Assembly (NCBI RefSeq): GCF_963678635.1
Contig: NC_087065.1
Location: forward strand, 72,735,345-72,799,344
Direction of reading: 5' to 3'
DNA: 64,000 nucleotides
Source of the DNA: Symsagittifera roscoffensis
Lineage: Eukaryota; Xenacoelomorpha; Acoela; Convolutidae
Positions 1-11,900 of this stretch are shown in pieces (position 1 is the first letter of the stretch; the number at the start of each line of letters is the position of its first letter). A program made the translations under genes and the position numbers. Below the pieces are notes generated by a model. That model had not been told where the DNA came from and did no database searches. It was given only the letters and a program-made list of their open reading frames with translations.

Positions 1-620
1 TGAGGTTTTGCAGAAATTCAACAAACTACCGATTTCGCCCATATATATTTGATTTTTTAGCTCCAAGTTCGTTTTAGGTTTTCATTCAAAATATTGATTT
101 TTTCTCTTTGAGTTAAAATTTGTACTGTAATTGGAAGGAACTTTTCAGTATTTGAGATTGATTTGAACTGCAACACAAACTATTGTCGGTATTTGAAACT
201 TTGCAAAATTAGAACAAACTTTTTAGAGTTTAGGACGGGCAATAGACTAAACTGCGACCTTACACATGAGAATTCCTGTCATTATTTGAAATTTTGCAAA
301 ACTAGAACGAATTATTTTAGTATTTGGAAGCAAATCGGAAGCGAATTGAATTTATGTAGATTATGTCTGTAGAGGGTATTAAAAATGTGAAATACGAAAG
401 TTTTTGCACATTTGTGCACCATCGACTTAAAATAAGTAGAAATTTAAAGAAATTATTATCTAAAAAAATCTCACTTTACTTCAATTTGGCCATATTGGGA
501 TTCTCATGTAGATTCAATTGAATTTTGTATCTGAACTGCAAGTTCGCCACGAGCATTAGCCCGTGTCGGCTTGCTAATTAATGATTCTGGTCAATACGTG
601 ACTTTGTTCTCCTTAACATT
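1..620. other. AT-rich stretch without a recognisable gene
   Basis: No coding signal is visible. The only structure is an imperfect direct repeat: a block reading roughly tatttgaaactttgcaaaa recurs near 190 and near 283, about 93 bp apart, with a weaker relative at the very start of the window. The 69-codon open frame at 163-372 is produced by this repeat and has no protein-like features. Confidence 0.5.
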
Positions 621-624
621 TTTC

Positions 625-2488
625 TGTTGTAACGTTCGCTCGGAAGTACAGACCGACGGAAAATAAAGCTGGGTCCTAAAACGGCTGGCTAGCGTATAAA
701 CACAGCTTCACATGCTTTTCACCGTCTCTACCAGAACCAGTTCAATGTGTGGTCCATTAACATCCGGTCGACAAAATTGTTACTATTCAGGGCTATCGAG
801 CAGACCGCAAAAAATAACTTAGTTGCATGCAAAAATAGTGAGCTCATGGCTGGGTCTCAGTATTTCCAGACCACGAGGTCACTCTTAAAAACAGGGCTAC
901 TACTGATTATCAAATTACTTTTTTTGTTCAGTAAATAAAAATCATCATATCCATCGGAGATGGATCAACCCTTTTCCTTAACTTCTAGTTTCTCATATTC
1001 TGAAAAACGAACAAGATGATAATTAAAATCAATTCAGGACACCAGGAAGCCAAGAATTGTTTAAAAACCAGTTTCAGTCTCTTCCCAACACCCTTCCGGT
1101 TTCTTGAAACTGGTCAAACAGCGGTCTTGTTGCGGTCCAGGAGGGGTAGTAAAATCTTCACAATACCTCTCCAAATTCTCGGGAACTGCTCCGTAAAGAT
1201 TGTAGCAGTACAATCGCTACAATTTGGATAGTCTCGATTGTAATTTCAATATAGTTTTTGCCTTTTGTTTCTTCTTTGTCGAGAGGCGTTGTTGTTTCTA
1301 CTAGCGAAAATCGTTCTTCTGATTTTCGCGCATTTTCAGTTACTGCGAATTTTCAAGATTGTTAAGTGTCTTTAAATTTGAACGAATTTTTGAGATTAAT
1401 TTCGTCACTGCAAATTGACCTCTCCTAATCCGTCAAATTGAACGAGTGACACTGTAAACTCATCGAAACAACCAATTTTCTCACTTGGCTGCCGCTAATA
1501 AAATTTCGTTGTTGACAAGCCTTTTGACCGCCATTCGTGTCGAATGTCACATGTGCGGCTTCCATGGAGCGGTCCAGCTTGCATTCAATTTGTTTGCATC
1601 GACTTTCGGCCAATTCCTATCGACCCTCGGCTTTCATTGAATTATTCGAGACACAATTCTCACGCGTCCACTCTGGTTTTCATTTTGATCTGATGACAGT
1701 ATAATCGTTTTTGGATTCTCCAACGCAACAGGAATGCATCCAAAACTTTTTTATGTTCACATGTGACATTCGACCAGGATGTACGAAAATGCAGTTTCGC
1801 ATTCGAATTTTTATCGACCAGAAAAAGAACATCTGACCTAGAAGATTGATGGTTTTAACGGATTAGCGACGTTATTTGAACGATTAGACGAATTGAGAAG
1901 GGTTAGTTTTAACTGACATGCTAATTTTAAAAATTTCGATTTTGACGTCAACGACACGTAACCTTTTTATATTTCATACACACTGAAACGGCGAAACAGA
2001 ACAACAATAGTTGCAGTGTGAACAACTACGAGAAACTTACTGTTATATATTAACTTTTGGCCTCCTGGTCATGTCCTGAGTTGAATTTAATTAACATACC
2101 GAATCATTTTCAGAGAATGAGAAGCTAGGATGAGGGATAGGGTTGATCCATCTTCGATAGCGATGATGATTTTTATCTACTGAACAAAAACAATAGAAAT
2201 ATAATAAATAGTAGTAGCCATGTTTTTAGGAGTGACCTCGTGGTCTGGGGATACTGATACCCAGCCATGAGCTCACTATTCTTGCATATAATTAAGTTAA
2301 TTAGAGTATTTTGACACTAGCCAGAAGCAGTAACGTTTTGTCGACCCGATGTTACGAAGACCACCAAAAGAACTGTCTGTGGCAGAGACGGTGAAAAGTA
2401 TGTAGAGCTGTGTTTAGGCGCTAGCCAGTCGTTTTAGAACCTAGCTTTAATTTCCGTCGATTTGTACTTCCGGGCGAATGTTACAACA
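625..2488. mobile_element. Foldback element with about 430-bp terminal inverted repeats
   Basis: The sequence from about 625 to 1060 reappears in reverse complement from about 2052 to 2488, with roughly 80-85 percent identity by eye. The outer ends match as tgttgtaac on the left and gttacaaca on the right, followed inward by ttcgcYcggaagtac. A second well-conserved block is agtgagctcatggctggg, on the left near 838 and inverted near 2260. The interior (1060-2050) has no open frame above about 60 codons, so the element is non-autonomous. No convincing target-site duplication was seen. The superfamily is unknown. Confidence 0.75.
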
Positions 2489-2599
2489 CTGAATCCTAGT
2501 TATTACCGTTTTTTTACTCGTTGCACACGCTTCAGTCGAGTCGCTCGTCGATCCAGTCCGTCGTCGATGTCCTTCTCTGGCACCGATATCTTTTATTTT

Positions 2600-2890
2600 G
2601 CACCCTTTGCTTGGTGGTAACGAATACGCCTAGGACGGCAAAAGTCCTTACTTCGAATGTGACCAGGTTCTGTTGTTCAAAGGGTAACTGTTCCGGTTCA
2701 AAAAAATTTCGGTCTGTTATTTTTCTGCTTTTTTGTTTTCTACTTTATTGCCACATCTAAGTATCGTTTATTTAAGCTGTAAACAATTTTAACTGCAGAT
2801 GTTTTTAGTGTTTTTGTGAATAAGGCTGAATCTAATTTTGCTTTTTTGATGTTGTAATTTTACCAGCTCGATTTGTTAATATTTCACTTT
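2600..2890. mobile_element. tRNA-promoter repeat, left part of an interrupted copy
   Basis: A tRNA-like block (ggtaacgaatacgcctagg followed by a B-box-like acttcgaatg) at about 2610-2675 matches the copy at 63060-63130. The AT-rich body after it (ttgccacatctaa, aagctgtaa, accagctcgatttgtt) matches 63195-63335. The match stops near 2890 and resumes near 6310, so a retroelement has inserted into this copy. Internal pol III-type boxes and the lack of coding capacity suggest a SINE-like repeat. Confidence 0.65.
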
Positions 2891-2997
2891 CTTCATCTAC
2901 TGAACAATATTTCACTTTTTAATTGTTGTCATAAACTTATTAAATAGTTTCCGGTATTATGGATGCGGAAGCTGTCTGAAATCACACGAGGAGCAGA

Positions 2998-3282
2998 ATG
3001 GCCAGTCAAGTCACTAGCCGGACACGCCTGGGGTCCGCCAGGAATCGACAAGATGCTGTGACACCACATACAACTGGCAGTACTGATGATGAACGACAAG
3101 AAAACATCGGCGAAAAGTGCCGTCAGCCCGACTGCACTGGACGCGGTGTATCCTGGATTGGGTGTGATATCGAGACGGGGTGCGGCCGTTGGTACCATTT
3201 CTACTGCGTTGACTTGCCTCGGGCAGATGAACCGGAGAGATATCACTGCCCCTCTGATTTCATTGGTAAAATTAATTTATAA
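2998..3282 (+). pseudogene. PHD-finger segment of the retroelement
   Basis: An ATG-initiated open frame of 94 codons. Its second half has the C4HC3 spacing of a PHD finger: Cys pairs in EKCRQPDC, in GCDIETGC, a WYHFYC His/Cys pair, and a final Cys in RYHC. PHD fingers are known as accessory domains in ORF1-like regions of several LINE families, where they may bind chromatin. The frame ends at 3282 and continues only in other frames, so this is a fragment of a decayed ORF. Confidence 0.65.
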
Positions 3283-3619
3283 TATGATAAATGTGTGCAT
3301 TGGAAGAAAAACCTCTTGGACATCCCACATGGCAATGCTGCGAAAGATCTCAAACGTGAACTCTCAAGCATATTGAACCATTTTATTCATAAAACGTGCT
3401 ATGAATTTATATCGTTAAAAGCTTTTCATGTACTTCTGTGTCTAGCCCTGCAGAAACCATCCAAAACCTCCAAAGCGAAAGATCATGTATTGTACTTGGA
3501 GAAACGTGTTCGGTGGTGGAGAGAGGGTTAGATGGACATGTTGTTTAATGAAGGTGCCGCTATCCAGGGGGAGATGAAAGTTTCAAACGCAACAAACATA
3601 ACAAAGGCCTTCGCAAATT

Positions 3620-4837
3620 TAGTTCTTCAAGGTTAATTGTCTGCTGCTTTGAAACTGCTGAGTGAGTCCGACTCTGGTGCACCTCTGCTTATTAACAAAG
3701 AAAATCGGCAGAAGATCGCTAAGTTACATCCAGACGCGGCAGAACCATCGCCCGGGGAGCTACTGAATGGTGATATTCCCGCTGTTGATCCAGTGGTGTA
3801 CGCAACCATCGATGGAGACTCGATATATCGCTCTGCGCTGGGTACGAGAGGCTCTCCAGGTCCTTCTGGGGTTTCAGCTGAGCATATGCGCACCCTTCTT
3901 TGCTCAAAGAAGCACCGTGCAGAGTCTGAGCATCTGTGCGCAGACGTCTCGCTGGTCGCTAGACGTATTTGTACCGAGAACTAGATCCTCGCGCGCTTGA
4001 GTCATTTATATCTTGTCGCGAAATAGCCCTACCCAAAGATTCAACAGGTGGAATAAGACCCATTGGCATCGGTGAGGTACTTCGTAGAATCATTGGCAAG
4101 TCAACAACACGACAATTTAGCAAAGACATCGCAACCACTGCTGGCCTTCATCAGTTATGTGCGGGTCGTGATGGGGGAGTGGAGGCGACGATACACGCAG
4201 CGCAAGAACTGTTCAGAGCAGAAGAATCTGAAGCTGCCCTTCTTGTGGATGCAACCAACGCCTTCAATAGTCTCAATCGTAAAACGGCCCTCTACAATAT
4301 ACAGCTGCTATGCCCTAAAATTTCGCGCTTCATTATCAACGCCTATCGAAGACCGGCGCGCCTCATACTCAATAACGGAATGGAAATCACTTCTCGTGAA
4401 GAAACGACACAAGGCAATAATCCTGCCATGGCTTTTTATGCGGTTAGTATTAAGCCTCTGATTGACCGTCTGAAAACCCACCTCTGCCATCAACCATGGT
4501 TTGCTGACGACGCCGCCTCGATCGGAAAACTGCAACATGTTAAAGCTGGTGGGAGTCATTGTTGTCACTGGGCCCTAGATATGGATAGTACCCAAGACCA
4601 GACAAGTGCTGGCTGATATTAAAAGATGAATTGTCCAAGAAAGTAGCTTCAGACCTTTTCGCTAGTTCAAAAGTTAACATTACCACGGAGTGCCACCGAT
4701 ATATCGGGGGAACATTAGGTTCGGCGCAGTTTAAACAGCAGTACGTTGGGAAACTGATTGAGGAGTGGGTCATACAGATCGATAAGTTAAGCGAAATGGC
4801 GACTCGCGAACCACATCTTTCTTATGCTGTTTCTTAA
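3620..4837 (+). pseudogene. Reverse transcriptase region of the retroelement (frameshifted)
   Basis: Three overlapping open segments (about 3637-3984, 3969-4616, 4631-4837) carry consecutive parts of one RT domain. Visible landmarks are the fingers motif TRGSPGPSGVSAEHM, RPIGIGEVLRR, a palm aspartate in LLVDATNAFNSLNRK, TTQGNNPAMAFYA in place of the usual TTQGDPLAM, and the catalytic FADDA box near 4500. The frameshifts at about 3970 and 4615, and the loss of the Asp in the QGDP motif, show it cannot be a working enzyme as it stands. Confidence 0.8.
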
Positions 4838-5985
4838 AGTCATGCAGAGCAAGTGGTCGTTCGCCATGCGCACCATTCGCGGCATCGACGACGGTTTAAC
4901 TAAATTAGAGGTCCACATATGTTATTTCCTAGAAAAGATTTTGGGCAGAACCATCACTGACTTTGAGCGCAGAGTTTTAGCGTTGCCCTGCAAAATAGGA
5001 GGTCTAGGCGTTTTCATTCCCCTTACGCGAGCGGAACGAGAGCACGAGAACTCGAAACAGTTGTGCACGAGATTAACGAGCGCTGTTATCGAGAAATGCG
5101 AGCTACCACAGAAGCGCGCAAAGCCATCAGAAAACGGAACGAAGAACACGCTAAGTCAGAATTGAATCTAATATTGCAAGAAGCCACGCCGTCTCTAAGG
5201 TGAGCCTTGGAGGTGCTCCAGCCAAAGGGAACATCAACTTGGCTGTCTTGCATGCCGTCCAGAGAACACGGTTTCTACTTTAACAGCGATGAATTCAGAC
5301 ATTGTCTGAATTTGCGATATGAGTGGCCACTTGTCAACATGGCCACGAAGTGTGAATGTGGACAAAATAACAGCATTGACCACTCATTAAGTTGTAAGCT
5401 AGGTGGCTTTGTTATTATGCGCCATAACTGCGTCCGGGATCTCTTTGCTGATGTTCTTAATAGTGTATGTAAAGATGTAAGCATTGAGCCTCCGCTAATT
5501 TCCCTGACCGATGAGGAAAAAATTACTATTCGGGGAAAAATTGAAGAAGGCGCTCGTCTCGATATCGCGTGCAGGTCTTTCTGGACGCCAATGCAAAAAT
5601 CGATGTACGACGTCAGAGTGACCCACATCAACTCACCATCGAACCGTGGTAAGCCGGTTAAAACAATTCTTGCCGACCACGAGAAGATGAAGAAATCTGC
5701 ATACCTAGAACGGGTTCAGAAAGTGGAGCATGACAGTTTCACCCCCTTGTCTTTGCTACTAATGGAGCAATGGGTGAAGAGGCCGATCACTTTTGTACTG
5801 TTCTAGCGGAGAAACTTTGCTCTAAGAATGGCTGCTCTTACGCTGATAATAAGAACTATATAAGAAAGCGCCTGAGTTTTACCGTCATCAAGTCCGCTCT
5901 GATAGCCCTACGCGGTAAAAAGAAAATGAGAGATTCTCCAGTAAGAATGGTGGATGCTGATGTAAATATTCTCAATTCCCGATAG
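4824..5985 (+). pseudogene. Thumb, zinc knuckle and restriction-like endonuclease region of the retroelement
   Basis: 4824-5165 continues the region after the RT (KIGGLGVFIP). At 5207-5806 a CECGQ-x-H-x4-C knuckle (about 5350-5395) is followed by GGFVIMRHN. Then come the conserved acidic positions of a PD-(D/E)XK-like nuclease, GARLDIACRSFW (about 5550) and YDVRV (about 5607). The EHDSFTPL block and the 5770-5985 frame complete the C-terminus. The last segment is in a different frame from the nuclease. The similarity is to the C-terminal region of RLE-bearing non-LTR elements. Confidence 0.7.
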
Positions 5986-6299
5986 TCTGTCTTTTAGTTC
6001 ACTCTCTCCTAGATGCGCCTTTCTTCTGTTCTTTCCCGTGTCGTCCTTCTTGTCCCTCTGCTATAGATTTCCCTCAACCCAGTTCCATGTCCATCAGTGT
6101 CTATCGCCCGCTCTACTTCCATCTGTTCATGGTTCCCGAGTACCACAACTCGGCCTGTCGTTGCACACCGTTTTGGATGGTTTGATGCTGTGCATTTTTA
6201 CTATATTGAAATTGTCTGTATCGTTCTGTATTTTTCAGATACAAATTTTAATTAACTGTTGAACCTTTAAAAAAATATATTTCACTTTTTTGTTAAAAT

Positions 6300-6742
6300 T
6301 TCACTTTTTTCGTGTGAGCTCTGAGGGGAAAGGGACTTTTTTTATAAGTTAAGAACTTTTCTGAAATTCTTTTCTGCATGAAGGGTCTCTGTTGAGATTA
6401 TTTCGGCTTTGTTACCTCCTGGTAATAACAAATTCAAATCCAATCAACCATCCGGTGCATCTGGCGTAGAGGTAAAACAACTGCTTGAGACGGCAACTAT
6501 TTGCGGTTGGAATCAGGTAGGGCCCTTTTTGCAAACTAGAGCTTTTGTGCATTTTCGGACTATCGTCCGTCTGCTTAATTTTTTTCGGCTAATTTTCCGT
6601 AGCTCGATGGTTGAGCTGTATTCCAGGTTGCTGTAACCCCAATGTTTGAAATGAGAAAACCCGGGAGTTCGATTCTAGTTCCAGTTGAGACTTGTTTTTC
6701 TTGCAATTAGAACAATTTGGCTAATTTTAATGTCTGTCTGCT
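6300..6742. mobile_element. tRNA-promoter repeat, middle part of the interrupted copy
   Basis: From gtgagctctgagg (about 6315) through tccggtgcatctggcgtagagg (about 6450) to ttgagacttg (about 6690), this region runs parallel to 63455-63830. It contains a second tRNA-like head near 6450-6520. The parallel breaks at 6743, where an inverted-repeat element has inserted, and resumes at about 8040. Confidence 0.6.
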
Positions 6743-7990
6743 TACCCGTACCGAACTTTTTGGCCATAATCATATCTGATCATTGTAAAATCATGCAAAA
6801 TTCATGTCTGTAACAGATGTGCAGCATGTCTATATTCGGCATGCACATACCTGCATCAGACCTGCATCAGGTGTGCTAACTGAAGATATGCTCACACCTG
6901 CAGCATGCATGATCATGCCTGAACTGAACATGCTCACACCTGCATGATACATGATCATACCTGAACTAAACATGCTCACACCTGCAGGATACATGATCAT
7001 ACCTGAACTAAACATGCTCACATCTGCAGGATACATGGCCATGCCTGAACCGAATATGCTCAAATCGGTATCTTCAGTATTATAAGATAATTAAAGAAAT
7101 GGTTAAATTGTAACAACATCATAAACTCAGCTTGATAATGTGACACTTTACTTCAAATTTTTAGTTTTTTTTCAAATTTTTTCTGACATCGGTGAAGTTT
7201 TTTTTTTGAAAATTTACTGTAGTCGTTAGATGCATCTTTCTTTAATTGCCAGCAGGGAGTCGTTAGTAGCGGGGCATGTGGATACTTTTCTCTGTTTCCT
7301 GTCAACATAAAACTAATTGTTAGTCAAAACTTCATCACTTTAAATAAATGCTTAACAAATAAAGTTAGACAAAAATCATGCGTTAAAAAGTAGTCGCACA
7401 TTTGTTGTTAATTTATTCAATGAGATCATCAGTATCAACCAATCAAATCTTTTTAATTTATTCGCAATTATTGCGGCTACTGGTTCGCGAAAATTGAAGG
7501 ATTATTGGCCAAAAAATTTTGTGACGAATTGCTTCAATTCAATGCTTTATAGTTCAAACCGGGGATTCTTAGTTTTTTCGACTATCCCTCCCGTTGATCC
7601 CCTGAAACTAACCTGACGTCCTCTTTTTTGGGATGTAGATGCGACATAATTTTCTTCATTTGAAGATATTTGACTCGAGGAGGTAAATTTGGATAAGCTC
7701 ATTTCAAAAAAAATCTGAAAAAGTGAATTTTTAACAACAAAGACCAATTAGTCAAGATACGAAGTGAATTTGTCAAGTTTTCAGTCAGTCGTTATCATGT
7801 CTGCGACAGGTATGAACATGTTTCACTCAGGTCTGATCATGTAAGATCCAGGTACGACCACGTCTGTAGAAAAATACGCATGCTCACTTGTGAACAGCCC
7901 TGCATAATGGGGGAACAGTCCTGAGAATATTCTCTCCCCTGCTAAATGGATGATCAGCCGTGAAATGGCACAAAAAGTTCAGTACGGGTA
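6743..7990. mobile_element. TA-flanked inverted-repeat element (MITE-like) carrying a minisatellite
   Basis: The ends are inverted copies of each other: cccgtaccgaactttttgg at 6745 and, inverted, caaaaagttcagtacggg ending at 7988. Each is flanked by TA, the target duplication expected of Tc1/mariner-type and similar elements. The parallel with the repeat copy at 63840-63890 skips this block, supporting insertion. There is no transposase frame; the longest open frames are the minisatellite translation and a 66-codon frame on the minus strand, so it is non-autonomous. Confidence 0.65.
6830..7063. repeat. 42-bp minisatellite
   Basis: About five imperfect copies of a 42-bp unit containing tgatcatacctgaactaaac and catgctcacacctgca. 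Because 42 is divisible by three, the minus strand stays open and would read as a 14-residue repeat (around SMFSSGMIMYPAGV). That frame is a by-product of the array, not a gene. Units contain the palindrome catgatcatg. Related sequence appears inverted near 7800-7850 in the same element. Confidence 0.8.
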
Positions 7991-8034
7991 TTATCTGCTT
8001 AGTTCCGCAGAAAGGCCTATTTTTCGAAAAGTTG

Positions 8035-8230
8035 GCTTCTATTTAGCTTTCTCAAAGCTCTTTGTAAAGTTTTCTATGGTGCAGGCGATTTTGTTCCGGA
8101 TATTTTGGGCTTTTGTAGGATTTTTTACTGACAAAAACGACTTTTTGAATTTTTTTAGTTTGAATTTCATAGCCATTCATATTTGTATCACAAGTAGTGC
8201 GAAGCTCAGCTTCGCCTCGGTTGTGTGAAA
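8035..8230. mobile_element. 3' part of the interrupted tRNA-promoter repeat, with conserved hairpin tail
   Basis: caaagctctttgtaaag, then gtgcaggcgattttgttccgg and a run ending in tttttgaa, match 63890-64000 and 31485-31600. The repeat ends in the conserved tail hairpin gtgcgaagctcagcttcgc at about 8195. This tail recurs at seven other places in the window. Confidence 0.6.
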
Positions 8231-8235
8231 CGTTC

Positions 8236-8885
8236 CTTTGCCACCGAGATGTTTTTCTATTCAAGAAAATTTTCACAAATAAGCTGGTGTTATCGTAATT
8301 TTGGAATTTTCCATCAATGTTATTTATGAAAAGTTCGAAAAAACGAAAAGCTACTGTTTTCTAGCAACGACCTCTGTATTCTAACAAGAACCTCTGTTCT
8401 AGTAATGATGTCTGTTTGAGGCAGGACTTCCAACGACCTAATCGATTAGAAGTAGAAACTTTGCACTGTCGACACTAGCAACCCTTTTTCGGGTTTTCAA
8501 CATTACATAGGATTATAACTCTGATGATGGTTAATGGTACCTGATTTACCGTGGAAAAAGCTAAAAAAAAAACAACTAAAACACACCTGATGACTAAGTG
8601 TCTCAATGGTCAGAACAACAAGTGATTACTACTTTTCTCTCCTTAAAAACTTCATTCGGATAAAATACAGCTTTTAAGGAAGGAATCATGATCATTGAAA
8701 AGGCAAAAAAATGGTTTGAGTTGTAATTTCAGGATGAACTATGGGAGTGATAACAGAAGCTTGTGTATCTGAATTACCGTAATCGAAATTTGATTTTCAG
8801 ACAGTTTGTGGGTAATGAAAAATAGGACCATACATTTTACCAATCAAAACTTAAATGGGCGTAGTTTTAGAAAAAAATGTGTTAA
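8236..8885. other. Intergenic or 5' region of gene A
   Basis: No open frame or repeat was recognised. It must hold the promoter or a 5' intron of gene A, but no TATA-like or initiator element could be singled out from the AT-rich background. Confidence 0.4.
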
Positions 8886-8895
8886 GACTTTTCAG
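8886..8895 (+). promoter_or_regulatory. 3' splice site just before the gene A start codon
   Basis: gacttttcag is a good splice acceptor and ends five nucleotides before the ATG at 8901. It implies a 5'-UTR intron or a spliced-leader addition site. The same arrangement is seen before the other host genes. Confidence 0.45.
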
Positions 8896-8900
8896 TAAAA

Positions 8901-11900
8901 ATGAAACCGGTCGTAAGAAAAAAACTTGCTCCGATGGATTTGCCGGATAGTCTGACGAGTAACGCGGATGAATTCAGAGATTCTGATAATTTTTTGGATC
9001 CAAATCTTGTCAATGTCATCCCACTGTCGGTAGTTGGTGCTTCTGGTGTTAATCGTAGAAATGAATATGACAACAAGTCATCAAGGGCCTCCAATGATTC
9101 ACCATCATTGACTCAGAGTCTGTCCACTACTGAAAGGGACAAGGCTTCGAGGTTCACCAATCATGCAGGAGTTCCAAGAATTGTAAACAAGTCAATGAAA
9201 TGGCAGAAAAACGATATCAAAATTGAGCACATTGCCCCCAAAAAGTCTGATCCCAAGCAGTCGAGTGACCGTAAAAAAGATAAAGCAGAGTTCTCAATTG
9301 ATAAGTCGTCTGAAAGTTTGACAGTGAACGTGATTAATGAGCCGGCAGCATTGTCTTGCTCGTCAAGTCATACCAGAAGGGTACAGAACAGATTAATGCA
9401 GCAGTTAGGAAAGAGTCAGGCACCGGGCCAAGAGGAACCAAGAAGGCAGTATAACGTACATAACGAGTCCTTCTTTGGACTTGATGGTCCAGATGTTGCA
9501 GCGGAAGCTGTAAAACAAAGCACAGATCCAAGGTATGTAAAAATCGAGTTTGTTAAATTGCAGGTTATTGCGCTAGAAAATTTGACGAGCTGCCCACGTG
9601 CATGCGTGCCGCTTAGCACGCCGCTATTAGCGCAATTAGGATTGAGTTAGTTTTATCACGTTTGTAACTAAAACTGAATATGATACGTGCCGCAACAAAG
9701 TGAGTAGTTACTTTAATTGCACATGCTAAGCGGCACGCATACAAGTCGCTACACCTCCAAAGTTTCATTGTTACAGGCAACGCACTAGAGAATTTTGGGA
9801 TCAATTGAGCAATCTCCCCCCCGTAATGACCAATTGAGCTATCTCCCCCCCCCCCAGCAAAACCGAATAAACTCTACAAAAAGACGTCAGCAAACACAAG
9901 TAGATGGATGATGTGTTTATAGCACGCAATCAATTGACCGAACGAAGTTTATCTCACATGAGTATCGAGAAAAATTTAGAAAAAAATCGAAATTTATGGA
10001 AAAAAAATGTTTTTTTTTTTGCAAAATTTTGTTTAGGCGACCATAGCCTCATCGAAGAAAGCAATTTACCAGGGTTGGTGCTCTAGACTTGTATCTGAAT
10101 AGCAAAAACGGTTCTCCGCAGCACCTTTATATTGTTCGCAAAAAGTTTTTGCCATTTTAAAAAAGAAAAAAGTCGCTTTTTATGCCTGTTTTATTGATTC
10201 TTTTTTTTTCAATCTAAATGAAACTTTAGAGCTTTTCATCGTAAATTTTGGCTTTCCACATTCGTTGGAAAATATGTTTTGTGATTTCATGTCATTCAAA
10301 CTATTTTCAAGTGGTTATAAACATGTCTCAAGTACCTATTGAGTACGCGAGAATGGGGGGGGGGGGGTTATGATTGCTCAATTGATCCGAATTTTGCAAC
10401 GAAGTGCGCATTAATTTCAATTGACGACGAGTTTGCTAAGGATTTTTGTCGAATTCTCTATTTATCATGTGAGCATTCATGATACACTTGCGTTTAAGTT
10501 TGTCCAATAGTGTATCATGCATGCTCGCTTGAAAAATAGAAAATTCTACAAAAATGCTAACAAACTTATCGCCAATTGAAATCGATGCACACTTTTGTTG
10601 CAAAATTCTCTAGTGATGCCTGTAACAGTGAATTTTTGGAGGCGTAGCTTCTTGCATTCGTCCACGTTTTAGTCTCTGAAATGGCTATATTCTAAAACCA
10701 TTTTTGGACAAAGCTGTTACATGGATCGAAAAAAAAATGTTCTCTGCTACTCTTTATGAAAGTATCAATGTTTGATTTAAAAGACAGCAGGTTATTCTGG
10801 GTCTAAAAATGGTAGTTTTTGCCATTTACAAAAAGTTATAACGGCGAACAGTTAAATTCTCTAGCTGAGAAGATGTTCACTCCGCTGATTTTGAAGCTAG
10901 CATTTTAAGACCCCGAATATGATGATAATTTGATGAAACATAATATTAATACTTACATAGAAGATAGCTGATAACATTTGCTCTCAGTTGGTGTGAAACC
11001 TTAGTCGAAATTGGAGGTAAATGTTGCCCAAAGTGGTCCTTGAAAACAGTCAGGGTAGAAAGTATAAACCTAACTTTGCATTATATTTATCCACACGTGT
11101 AATAAGAGTTACTTTACAGGTTTGGTTATCTCTACAACGGTTTCAAGCCGCCGAAAGGCGTGAAGTTTTCTGGAAGAAAAAAGCAGTTTGGACCGAGAGG
11201 AGTAAAGGCCCAAAAAGTTATGGAAGAGGCGAACGCTTATGATAGACCCTCGTTCAGCGGTGCTTCTCAAGGACCGTTAGATGGCAAGAGTTTGGAGTCT
11301 GTCATCAAAATTAGACTTGAAAGGTTTCAGAAGCAGAATCGACCAAGGGCTGAGGAAATAGAATATGAAACGGTTTCGGAAGCAGAAGACGACGAGCAAA
11401 TGTCACCGATGATGAAAGCCATGAGCGATCGTTATGAAGGTGTTGTGAAAGAGCCGCATGCGACTTCTGAAAAGAGAATTAAGAAACTGACTGAGGGAAT
11501 GAAAGAGATTCTGCAAGAATACGGCATAGGAAACGAGGACCGTCAGAAGTACTTCGAGGAGTATGTTGGAAAACTTATTAAGGAAAAACACTGGAAAGCA
11601 ATAAACCCCAAAAGTGCAATATGTCATGCCATGATTGCTTCGTCAGAACCCATAATGTCCAAAGACTCGCCAAAAAAGCACATGGAGTATTTTTGTGAGA
11701 GTTTAAACTGTGAGCTGAGTTACCCAAGTGATAAGTTTCCGTGCTTCGCGTGTTCGAAGAAGTTCACAACAGTCGTCGATAGATACGTACACGAAAAGGA
11801 AGATCACGGTTGCGTGAAAATGACTCAGTTTCAGTGTAACGTGCAGAACTGTCATCAGATGTTCAACAAGAACCCAAATGCTTTAAGAGCCCATTTCTAC

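Larger units (their letters stand above)
2890..6290 (+). mobile_element. Decayed RLE-type non-LTR retroelement (PHD finger, reverse transcriptase, restriction-like endonuclease)
   Basis: Successive open segments on the + strand give, in order: a PHD-type zinc finger, a reverse transcriptase, a Cys/His knuckle and a restriction-like endonuclease. This is the order of non-LTR elements that use a C-terminal RLE in place of an N-terminal APE nuclease. The reading frame is broken several times, so the copy is dead. It sits inside a tRNA-promoter repeat whose two halves flank it at 2600-2890 and 6300-6740. Both flanks contain short atatttcacttt repeats that may be remnants of target duplication or of the element tail. 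The overall type resembles elements abundant in cnidarian and sponge genomes; the exact clade is not assigned. Confidence 0.8.

Noticed and set aside
6830-7063. Repeat protein on the minus strand
   Set aside because: The open frame exists only because the 42-bp unit is divisible by three; it lies inside a non-coding inverted-repeat element.
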